Positions 1 to 4,753 of a stretch of 5,338 nucleotides of DNA are shown here, piece by piece (position 1 is the first letter of the stretch; each line of letters starts with the position of its first letter). A program made the translations under genes and the position numbers. Where the stretch lies: the NCBI GenBank assembly GCA_947630885.1, contig CANRJI010000068.1, positions 1 through 5,338 on the forward strand, given 5' to 3'. Source of the stretch: an uncultured Bacilli bacterium. Its GTDB lineage: Bacteria; Bacillota_I; Bacilli_A; RF39; UBA660. Below the pieces are notes generated by a model. The model was not told where the DNA came from and did not search any database. It saw nothing but the letters and a program-made list of their open reading frames with translations.

Positions 1-891
1 AATTTGAAAGAAGCAAATAAATTTTATAAATTATTAAAAGCTTTATTTATTTTGCAAACTGAAATTTCACATTACTATAAATTTAATATTAATATAAATA
101 AGGATGCAGAAATAGAGTTCTATTATGAAAATGGTTATCGAATGGTTAGATTAAATGATTATATTCATGGAAATATTGATACCGAGTATGGGAAAAGTCC
201 AATTATTCTTACTTTTGATGATGGTAATGTCGATAATATTAAAGTTACAGGATTAGATGACAAGGGAGAAATTATTATCGATAAAAATTCTGCGGTAGGA
301 ATTTTGGAGGAATTTAAAAAGAAACATCCTGACGTTCCAGTTACAGCAACCTTTTTTGTCAATGGTGGTTTATTTGAACAGCCAACTTATAATGAAAAGA
401 TTCTTAAATGGCTCGTTGATAATGGATATGATGTCGGTAATCATACGAGAACACATCTCGATATAAAAAGTGCTACTTCTTCAAGAGTACAGGAAGAAAT
501 AAGTTATGTTTACAATAAATTAGAAGAAATTATACCAGGAAAATATGTAAAAATTGTGGCTTTACCTTTTGGTAGTCCTTATGCAAAAGATCATAGTAAT
601 TATCAATATGTTTTAGAGGGAAGTTATGAAGGATCTTCTTATACGACAGAGTCGGCACTTCGCGTTGGATGGGAACCGGAAGTATCTTGCTTTGATAAAA
701 CATTTGATATAACTTTTCTTAAAAGATGTAGAGCATATGATAATAATGGTAAAGAATTTGATATTCAGATGGTCTTTACTAATTTAGAAAATAACAGATA
801 TATATCTGATGGCGATAAGGATAGAATTGTTATTAAAAAAGAAGATAGTGCTAAATTAATTGATACGAATAAAGAAGTTATTTCTTATTAA
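1..891 (+). CDS. Polysaccharide deacetylase (NodB family), 5' end outside window
   Basis: Probable metal-dependent carbohydrate esterase (CE4/NodB fold) that removes acetyl groups from a cell-wall or surface glycan. The frame is open from base 1. A TTG at 4 could be a start, but no ribosome binding site can be seen, so I treat the gene as 5'-partial. Numbering from that TTG: NGYRMV at 43-48 is the strand-entry motif of the family; TFDDG at 70-74 is motif 1 with the catalytic/metal aspartates; SAVGILEEF and ATFFVNGG (96-104, 115-122) follow; HTRTH at 147-151 is motif 2 with the two metal-binding histidines; LPFG at 187-190 fits motif 3. The end (FDITFLKRCRAY, then YISDGDKD) matches the usual C-terminus, so the 3' end is complete. 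A signal peptide, if present, lies upstream. It precedes two prepilin-like genes by 14 bases, probably in one operon. The substrate cannot be told from sequence. Confidence 0.88.
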   Translation, partial: NLKEANKFYKLLKALFILQTEISHYYKFNININKDAEIEFYYENGYRMVRLNDYIHGNIDTEYGKSPIILTFDDGNVDNIKVTGLDDKGEIIIDKNSAVGILEEFKKKHPDVPVTATFFVNGGLFEQPTYNEKILKWLVDNGYDVGNHTRTHLDIKSATSSRVQEEISYVYNKLEEIIPGKYVKIVALPFGSPYAKDHSNYQYVLEGSYEGSSYTTESALRVGWEPEVSCFDKTFDITFLKRCRAYDNNGKEFDIQMVFTNLENNRYISDGDKDRIVIKKEDSAKLIDTNKEVISY

Positions 892-905
892 GGGAGTGAT
901 AAGAT

Positions 906-1076
906 ATGAAGATTAATAACAAAGGGTTTGCTATAACAGCAGTATTATATGGACTTCTTATCTTATTTGTTCTTTTAGTGGCTTCTTATTTGGCAATATT
1001 ATCTTCAAGAAAAGATCGTATTGAAATAATTGCTAACGATATTGAAGAAGAATATAATCAAGAGTTGCAAAATTGA
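906..1076 (+). CDS. Small prepilin-like membrane protein (56 aa) lacking Glu5
   Basis: Found by direct translation. ATG at 906 is preceded by a GGGAGTG ribosome binding site at 892-898, and the frame ends in TGA at 1074-1076. The protein starts MKINNKGFAIT, then has one hydrophobic helix (about residues 8-31), then a short charged tail (SSRKDRIE to ELQN). The basic residue plus Gly-Phe junction (K6-G7-F8) directly before the hydrophobic stretch resembles a prepilin peptidase site. However, position +5 of the mature form is Ala12 instead of the usual Glu. There is almost no globular domain, unlike normal pilins. Its stop overlaps the ribosome binding site of the next gene, a true prepilin, so the two are likely co-translated. 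It may be a minor pilin or assembly-initiating subunit, or simply a single-pass membrane protein. Coding status is well supported by signals and spacing; function is inference. Confidence 0.72.
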   Translation: MKINNKGFAITAVLYGLLILFVLLVASYLAILSSRKDRIEIIANDIEEEYNQELQN

Positions 1077-1087
1077 GGAGAATAGTT

Positions 1088-1489
1088 ATGAAAAGGTTAG
1101 TAAAGAGAAGTGGTTTTACCCTTATTGAGGTTATTTTAGTTATAGCAATTGTGGCTATTGTTACGCTTATACTAGCTCCGAGTGTTTTAGTTCTTGTCGG
1201 TGAAAATAATAAGAGGTCGTGTGAAAATTTGAAAAAGAGTATTGAAACGGCGGCTAAAATGTATGTTACTAATAATAAATATAGTCTTGGATTTGAATGC
1301 GATAGTCCTAATAATACTAAAAATATTAAATTTAGGACACTAATTGAGTCTGGTGATTTAAGAGATACAAAGCTTATAAATCCAGTGACTGATGAAGAAA
1401 TAAGTGAGGATGGAATAGTTACAGTAACCTATGATTGTAGTAGCAAAGAATTTACATATGCCGCTTTGGGAATTAACTGTGAAAAGTAA
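1088..1489 (+). CDS. Type IV pilin-like prepilin with N-terminal methylation motif
   Basis: 133 residues. I chose ATG 1088 because GAGGAG at 1075-1080 sits 7 bases before it. The in-frame TTG at 1073 would place that binding site inside the gene. The N-terminus has a short basic leader (MKRLVKRSG), then cleavage site G9|F10 followed by TLIE, so Glu14 is +5 of the mature protein. A hydrophobic helix covers residues 10-37, with a proline at mature position 22 (Pro31), the classical type IV pilin kink. The globular part includes KSIETAAKMYV and LINPVTDEEI, phrases common in Firmicutes pseudopilins. It has four cysteines (45, 71, 117, 131), which could form disulfides outside the cell. The family needs a prepilin peptidase, ATPase and platform protein, none of which is in the window. 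Role could be pilus, pseudopilus or ComGC-like competence; sequence alone does not decide. Confidence 0.88.
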   Translation: MKRLVKRSGFTLIEVILVIAIVAIVTLILAPSVLVLVGENNKRSCENLKKSIETAAKMYVTNNKYSLGFECDSPNNTKNIKFRTLIESGDLRDTKLINPVTDEEISEDGIVTVTYDCSSKEFTYAALGINCEK

Positions 1490-1525
1490 TATTTTGATTA
1501 TGACTTAAGAATAATTAAAAAATTA

Positions 1526-1554
1526 TTGTATTTTAAAAAAAACTATGATAAAAT
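1526..1554 (+). promoter_or_regulatory. Predicted sigma-A promoter of sepF, extended -10
   Basis: TTGTAT at 1526-1531 (-35) and TAAAAT at 1549-1554 (-10) are separated by 17 bp. TGA directly before the -10 supplies the extended TGn element. Predicted start is near 1561, only about 18 bases before the sepF ATG. It separates the prepilin operon from the sepF unit. No strong terminator lies between them; only an all-AT hairpin (1510-1527) overlaps the -35. Confidence 0.65.
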
Positions 1555-1578
1555 TAAGTAAGAATAGGAGAGATATGT

Positions 1579-1965
1579 ATGGCACTAAGTAAGTTAAAAA
1601 AATTTGTTACTGAAGAAGTAATGGACGAGCCTAATGAAGATGAATACTATGATGTTGATAAATTAGCCGCTGGAAGTGGTAAAATGATTCTTTTGGAACC
1701 TCGTGCATATTCGGAAAGTCAACAGATTGCTGATCATTTAAAGAAGAGAAATACGGTTGTTGTCAATATGAAGAGAGTAACACCAGATCAAGCTAAAAGA
1801 ATTGTCGATTTTTTAAGTGGTACAGTTTATGCTATTGGTGGCGACCTTCAGAAAATTGGTGGAGGTATATTCTTATGTACTCCAAAGAATGTTAATGTTG
1901 AAGGGTCAATAACGGAAGAAGAAGATAAAGGAAAGAAGAAAAACGAACAAGATTTAGAATGGTAG
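1579..1965 (+). CDS. sepF: Cell division protein SepF
   Basis: 128 residues, slightly shorter than the roughly 150 of Bacillus SepF. SepF is a cytoplasmic membrane-anchored protein that polymerises and ties FtsZ to the membrane at the division site. The short amphipathic N-terminus (MALSKLKKFV) fits the membrane anchor, and an acidic linker follows (residues 12-30). The conserved domain spans about 35-108, including KMILLEPRAYSESQQIADHL, VVVNMKRVTPDQAKRIVDFL, GTVYAIGGDLQKIGGGIFLC and TPKNV, all strong family signatures. The C-terminus is a charged tail ending in EW. ATG 1579 follows AGGAGAG at 1566-1572. An ATG at 1575 is out of frame and stops after five codons. It has its own promoter and is followed after 18 bases by the divIVA-like gene, a conserved neighbourhood in Firmicutes, though the usual genes between them (ylmG, ylmH) are missing here. 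Confidence 0.95.
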   Translation: MALSKLKKFVTEEVMDEPNEDEYYDVDKLAAGSGKMILLEPRAYSESQQIADHLKKRNTVVVNMKRVTPDQAKRIVDFLSGTVYAIGGDLQKIGGGIFLCTPKNVNVEGSITEEEDKGKKKNEQDLEW

Positions 1966-1983
1966 AAAAACGGTAGGTGACTT

Positions 1984-2418
1984 ATGAAGAGGTTTACGAT
2001 TGTTTCCGAAGGATACAATGTCGATGAAGTCAATAGGTTTATCGATGTCGTGATTAAAAGATTGGAAAAGTTAAATAATGAAAATACGATATTACAGATG
2101 AAAATCTCTTCATTAGAGGAGAGACTTAGAAGTGAAAAGACCGAAGAAGTAAAGCTTAGTGAGGCGATACTTGCGGCTTCACAAACGTCAGATAGAATTA
2201 AGTCTCTAGCAAGAGAAGAAGCCAATATGATTGTCGAAGAAGCACGTAATAATGCTAATTCAATTGTTCATGAAGCTCTTTTGACAGCGGAAAAAACAGA
2301 ACATGAAGCGGCTCTCTTAAAAAAGAATATTACTGTTTATAAAAATAGAGTAGTAAATATTATTAAGTCACAACTTGAGATAGCGGAAGATTTAGATAAA
2401 TACGATATAGATAATTAA
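1984..2418 (+). CDS. DivIVA-like coiled-coil protein, short divergent form
   Basis: 144 residues. The N-terminal FTIVSEGYNVDEVNRFIDVV (4-23) matches the membrane-binding DivIVA motif (F...GYn.dEVd.Fld.v). The rest is predicted coiled coil: a first helix to about 66, a break near SQTSD, then an Ala/Glu/Lys-rich helix from 72 to 138 with repeats such as REEANMIVEEARNNANSIV. DivIVA proteins sense curved membrane and recruit division or wall-synthesis factors. The usual leader before the core (LTP.dI.nkeF) is reduced to MKRF. ATG 1984 has AGGTGA at 1975-1980. Position right after sepF supports a division role, and the pair shares a promoter and a terminator. It could be a GpsB/DivIVA paralogue instead of the sole DivIVA. 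No gene symbol is assigned for that reason. Confidence 0.85.
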   Translation: MKRFTIVSEGYNVDEVNRFIDVVIKRLEKLNNENTILQMKISSLEERLRSEKTEEVKLSEAILAASQTSDRIKSLAREEANMIVEEARNNANSIVHEALLTAEKTEHEAALLKKNITVYKNRVVNIIKSQLEIAEDLDKYDIDN

Positions 2419-2420
2419 AT

Positions 2421-2446
2421 AAAATACCAGATAATGGTATTTTTTA
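2421..2446 (+). terminator. Intrinsic terminator after the sepF-divIVA unit
   Basis: AAAATACCA (2421-2429) pairs perfectly with TGGTATTTT (2435-2443) over nine base pairs with loop GATAA. The arm runs into a six-T tract (2440-2445). It begins two bases after the divIVA-like stop codon. Confidence 0.75.
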
Positions 2447-2492
2447 TCTTTTATTTTTAACGAACAAATGTATTTATTTTTGACCTAAGATA

Positions 2493-2521
2493 TTGACTTA
2501 TGTTTTTCATTATTATATAAT
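2493..2521 (+). promoter_or_regulatory. Near-consensus sigma-A promoter of vanZ-ybeY-cdd
   Basis: TTGACT at 2493-2498 and a perfect TATAAT at 2516-2521 are 17 bp apart. The predicted start is near 2528, about 27 bases before the vanZ ATG. It is the strongest-looking promoter in the window and likely drives the three-gene operon. Confidence 0.8.
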
Positions 2522-2554
2522 GTTGTTAGTGGTAAAAAGAGTGAAGGAGGAGTT

Positions 2555-3169
2555 ATGATTAAGAATGTTTTTATGGATGTGATACCTGATATTTGGCCAA
2601 TGCTAATTATTATTTTAGTAATAGTATGTAGTCTTAGAATTACATATTTAGTAACAAAACATAAAAAGTTTTTATTACATAGAGAATTGATATATTTGAT
2701 AGCTATCGTATATATTTTGTGTTTATTTCATGTCGTTACTTTTCAAGATATAAATTATGGAGTTTCTAATTTTGTTCCTTTTAAGGAAATTTTTAGATAT
2801 AGTATCGGTTCAGATAAGTTTTTTAAAAATGTCATGGGAAATATTGTTTTATTTATTCCTTATGGATTTTTGGCTTCGTATTTTCTCGATAATAAAAAAT
2901 TAGGAGTTATAACGATTTTAACAGTTATTACAAGTTTGACAATTGAAAGCGTTCAATACTATATTGGAAGAGTATTTGATATTGATGATATTATTTTAAA
3001 TTTAGTTGGTGGAATAATTGGCTTTCTTGCTTTTGTGGGAGTTGATGCAATTAGAAGTAAAATAAAACTATTTAGAAATGATACGGTACTAGATATTTTA
3101 ATTATTGTCTTATTAGTACTTGCTATTTTGTATTCTTTTAATATGAATATATTTATGATATGGGGGTAA
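2555..3169 (+). CDS. VanZ-family integral membrane protein
   Basis: 204 residues, a polytopic membrane protein with about six predicted helices (roughly 14-32, 44-63, 93-111, 115-134, 144-163, 178-199). Family signatures are clear: NFVPFKE (72-78), GNIVLFIPYGFL (95-106), and the polar block with E131, Q134, R139, D142, D144, D145 and N149 (ESVQYYIGRVFDIDDIILN), followed by GG.IG. VanZ was first described with glycopeptide resistance, where it lowers teicoplanin susceptibility; most relatives are chromosomal and of unknown function. No other van gene is present, so resistance should not be assumed. ATG 2555 follows AAGGAGG at 2544-2550. It is the first gene of an operon and ends three bases before ybeY, whose ribosome binding site lies inside its last codons. 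Confidence 0.9.
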   Translation: MIKNVFMDVIPDIWPMLIIILVIVCSLRITYLVTKHKKFLLHRELIYLIAIVYILCLFHVVTFQDINYGVSNFVPFKEIFRYSIGSDKFFKNVMGNIVLFIPYGFLASYFLDNKKLGVITILTVITSLTIESVQYYIGRVFDIDDIILNLVGGIIGFLAFVGVDAIRSKIKLFRNDTVLDILIIVLLVLAILYSFNMNIFMIWG

Positions 3170-3172
3170 AAT

Positions 3173-3613
3173 ATGTTTGAAGTTTTTAATACGTTAGATC
3201 GTGATATTGCCGAAATAAAAAATCTTAAAAAATATATGAAGTTTGTAACAAAAAAATTAGGATTAGAGAAGGCAATATTTAATATAATATTTGTAAGTAA
3301 TGAAGAAATTCATGAGATTAATAGAGAGTATCGACATACTGATAGAGTAACTGATGTTATATCATTTGCTCTTGAAGATAATAAAGATATTGTCTATGAA
3401 GATTTTCGATTATTAGGAGATATTTATATTGCTATCGATGTTGCTTATGAACAAGCAAAGGAATACGGTCATTCAAAGGAAAGAGAAGTATGTTTTTTAG
3501 CAACACATGGATTACTTCATTTATTAGGTTATGATCATATGGAGGAAGAAGAAGAAAAAGAAATGTTTGCTATGCAAGATGAACTTCTTAATTCATACGG
3601 AATTGAAAGGTAG
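3173..3613 (+). CDS. ybeY: Endoribonuclease YbeY (rRNA maturation factor)
   Basis: 146 residues, about normal length for the family. YbeY is a zinc-dependent single-strand RNase acting in 16S rRNA 3'-end maturation and ribosome quality control in the cytoplasm. The zinc motif HGLLHLLGYDH gives ligands H112, H116 and H122. The upstream signatures are EINREYRHTDRVTDVISF (48-65) and LGDIYIA (81-87). The acidic run after the motif (EEEEEKEMF) is typical. ATG 3173 is three bases after the vanZ stop; GGGGG at 3162-3166 is its ribosome binding site, so translation is likely coupled to vanZ. cdd follows nine bases after its stop. ybeY-(dgkA)-cdd order is common in Firmicutes; here dgkA is absent. Confidence 0.95.
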   Translation: MFEVFNTLDRDIAEIKNLKKYMKFVTKKLGLEKAIFNIIFVSNEEIHEINREYRHTDRVTDVISFALEDNKDIVYEDFRLLGDIYIAIDVAYEQAKEYGHSKEREVCFLATHGLLHLLGYDHMEEEEEKEMFAMQDELLNSYGIER

Positions 3614-3622
3614 GAAAGAAAA

Positions 3623-4012
3623 ATGGAAGAGAACTTAAAGAGACTTTTAGAAAATAGTTATAGTCCTTATTCAAAATTTAGAGTAGCTTCGATTTGTCTT
3701 ATGAAAGATGGTAAGACTTTTGGAGGAGTCAATGTTGAAAATGCTTCTTATGGTGCTTCAATTTGTGCTGAACAAGTAGCGATTACTTCGGCAATTGCTA
3801 ATGGTTATAAAAAAGGTGATTTTAGTAAATTATATGTTATGTGTGATCGAGATGAGGAATCGACTAGTTGTTTTTTATGTCGTCAGATGATAAATGAATT
3901 TTTTGCTCCTGACGATGAGATAATACTATACAGTAATGATGGAGATAAAAAAGTTTATACGGTTAGAAAGTTATGTCCTTATCCATTTGGCAGTGAAGAT
4001 TTAGAACATTAG
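3623..4012 (+). CDS. cdd: Cytidine deaminase, short tetramer-type, with altered zinc-site motifs
   Basis: 129 residues, the size of the homotetrameric enzymes. It hydrolyses cytidine and deoxycytidine to the uridine forms in pyrimidine salvage. SPYSKFRV (14-21) is the usual N-terminal motif; GVNVENASYG (35-44) holds the substrate-binding Asn37 and Glu39. C48-A-E50 gives the first zinc ligand and the proton-shuttling glutamate; C83 and C86 are the other two ligands. LCPYPFGSEDL at the end matches the family's closing LLP..F...DL. Two oddities: the residue after CAE is Gln51 where tetrameric enzymes usually have Arg, and the PCGxC turn is S-C-F-L-C, without the proline. Overall I expect an active enzyme, but this is inference. 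A GGTAGGAAAG region before ATG 3623 serves as binding site. Its stop codon overlaps that of the convergent regulator gene by four bases. The era gene that often follows cdd is not here. Confidence 0.92.
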   Translation: MEENLKRLLENSYSPYSKFRVASICLMKDGKTFGGVNVENASYGASICAEQVAITSAIANGYKKGDFSKLYVMCDRDEESTSCFLCRQMINEFFAPDDEIILYSNDGDKKVYTVRKLCPYPFGSEDLEH

Positions 4013-4638
4013 TACAAAAGCGTAATTTTGCCTTTGGTAGTTTTAATAAAACCCTCATTTTTGAGGTTTTTTATTTCCCTTGACATGGCGCTTCGGTCTA
4101 TGGCAAGAAAGTCTGCAAGTTCAGTATAACTAAAAGGAAGATAAATAATTTTTGACCCTGTTTTTTGAGTGCTGATATGAAAGTATTCAAGTAAGCGATT
4201 ACGAATGGTTTTTTTACTTAGTATTTCAATACGTTCATTCTTTTCTTTGATTTTTTTCATGACGATGGTAAGAAGATTTTTGATAAAATCATTATAGTAG
4301 TTTAATTTGGTATCATCGAGAGAAAGAAGTCTTTTATAGTCGATAATTGTTACTTTTGTTTCTTCTTTAGTAATAATATCGTATTCATCACCTGAGATAA
4401 GAGAAATAGTATTACCAAAAATACTTCCTTCTTCTAAGTCTTCGATTATTATTTGATTGCCATTATAATCGGTCTTAATAATTTGGGCTTTTCCCGATTC
4501 GATGATACCGATGATATCCGTTTCGGTTATGAACTTTAAAACGCTATAATTTTTAGGTAAATTAAGCGTTGTTGCTTCAAGAAATTTGAGAAGCTTTTCC
4601 TTATTTTTATCGCTAATATTTTCAAATAAATTATTCAC
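4009..4638 (-). CDS. Crp/Fnr-family transcriptional regulator, no cysteines
   Basis: 209 residues with the two-domain layout of the family: an N-terminal cyclic-nucleotide-binding-like beta-barrel (about 10-110, including SGKAQIIKTDYNGNQIIIEDLEEGSIFG), a long dimer helix (about 113-142), and a Crp-type winged helix at 143-209 with helix-turn-helix YTELADFLAIDRSAMSREIKNL (171-192). It has no cysteine, so it cannot carry an FNR-type Fe-S cluster. The cAMP phosphate-binding arginine/serine signature after the FGE-like turn is not evident (here FGNTISLISGDEYD). The ligand is therefore unknown. The start is GTG at 4638-4636, supported by AAGAGG (4650-4645) six bases before it. The gene is divergent from nrdD across a spacer holding a perfect palindrome, which suggests autoregulation and control of nrdD. 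No clear terminator follows it; transcripts may run antisense into cdd. Confidence 0.92.
   Translation of the reverse strand: MNNLFENISDKNKEKLLKFLEATTLNLPKNYSVLKFITETDIIGIIESGKAQIIKTDYNGNQIIIEDLEEGSIFGNTISLISGDEYDIITKEETKVTIIDYKRLLSLDDTKLNYYNDFIKNLLTIVMKKIKEKNERIEILSKKTIRNRLLEYFHISTQKTGSKIIYLPFSYTELADFLAIDRSAMSREIKNLKNEGFIKTTKGKITLLY
4048..4072 (+). terminator. Terminator-like hairpin for cdd inside the opposing regulator gene
   Basis: AAAACCCTCA (4048-4057) pairs with TGAGGTTTT (4062-4070), with one bulged C and a TTTT loop; the right arm runs into six T (4067-4072). This is a good plus-strand intrinsic terminator 36 bases after the cdd stop. On the other strand the same bases encode about residues 189-197 (IKNLKNEGF) of the Crp/Fnr-type protein, so protein coding may explain part of the pattern. 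Confidence 0.5.
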
Positions 4639-4656
4639 TTTACACCTCTTGTAAAA

Positions 4657-4691
4657 ATAATATCATATTTTTAAAATTGTTGCAATTGCAA
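4657..4691 (-). promoter_or_regulatory. Predicted promoter of the Crp/Fnr-type regulator gene
   Basis: On the minus strand two overlapping options exist. TTGCAA (4685-4680) with TATTAT (4662-4657) has 17 bp spacing and predicts a start near 4650. TTGCAA (4691-4686) with TATGAT (4667-4662) has 18 bp spacing and predicts a start near 4655. In both cases the -35 lies within the palindrome, so a bound protein should block it. Confidence 0.5.
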
Positions 4692-4695
4692 CAAT
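4676..4695. promoter_or_regulatory. Perfect 20-bp palindrome, candidate operator
   Basis: ATTGTTGCAA at 4676-4685 is followed directly by its exact reverse complement TTGCAACAAT at 4686-4695. Length and symmetry suit a Crp/Fnr-family dimer (compare the TTG...CAA ends of many family sites). It overlaps the -35 of the regulator gene and is centred at about -42.5 of the predicted nrdD start. The cognate protein is inferred from position. Confidence 0.72.
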
Positions 4696-4712
4696 GGTAT
4701 TTAAATAAATTA

Positions 4713-4721
4713 TGCTATACT
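4713..4721 (+). promoter_or_regulatory. Predicted nrdD promoter: extended -10 without a good -35
   Basis: TGC at 4713-4715 directly precedes TATACT at 4716-4721, giving an extended -10 and a start near 4728. The bases 16-18 bp upstream (around 4692-4699, CAATGGTA) do not resemble TTGACA. A weak -35 with a palindrome centred near -42 is the layout of an activator-dependent promoter. Confidence 0.55.
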
Positions 4722-4753
4722 TGTGTTGTCAAAATAGGAAAGAGGTAGATGAA

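Noticed and set aside
165..362. 65-codon minus-strand open frame opposite the deacetylase
   Set aside because: It lies entirely within the well-supported NodB coding region, has no recognisable motif, and is a shadow of an AT-rich gene.
1073..1087. TTG at 1073 as start of the prepilin gene
   Set aside because: It overlaps the previous stop and would put the GAGGAG ribosome binding site within the gene; ATG 1088 has ideal spacing and gives a normal short basic prepilin leader.
1510..1527. AATAATT-AAAA-AATTATT hairpin as terminator of the prepilin operon
   Set aside because: The stem has only seven A/T pairs and no G/C, so it should be very unstable, and it overlaps the predicted sepF -35.
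1848..2225. 125-codon minus-strand open frame across the sepF/divIVA junction
   Set aside because: It overlaps two strongly supported plus-strand genes; its Ser/Leu/Phe-rich composition is what antisense reading of Lys/Glu-rich coiled-coil sequence gives.
2480..2485. TTGACC as an alternative -35 for vanZ
   Set aside because: No -10-like hexamer occurs 16-18 bp downstream; the TTGACT/TATAAT pair just after is far better.
2555..3169. VanZ as evidence for glycopeptide resistance
   Set aside because: No vanA/H/X/Y/R/S gene is nearby and VanZ-domain proteins are widespread in susceptible Firmicutes.
4711..4726. NrdR box upstream of nrdD
   Set aside because: Only the TTGTGT half resembles the NrdR box; the other half does not match and no second box at the usual spacing is seen.
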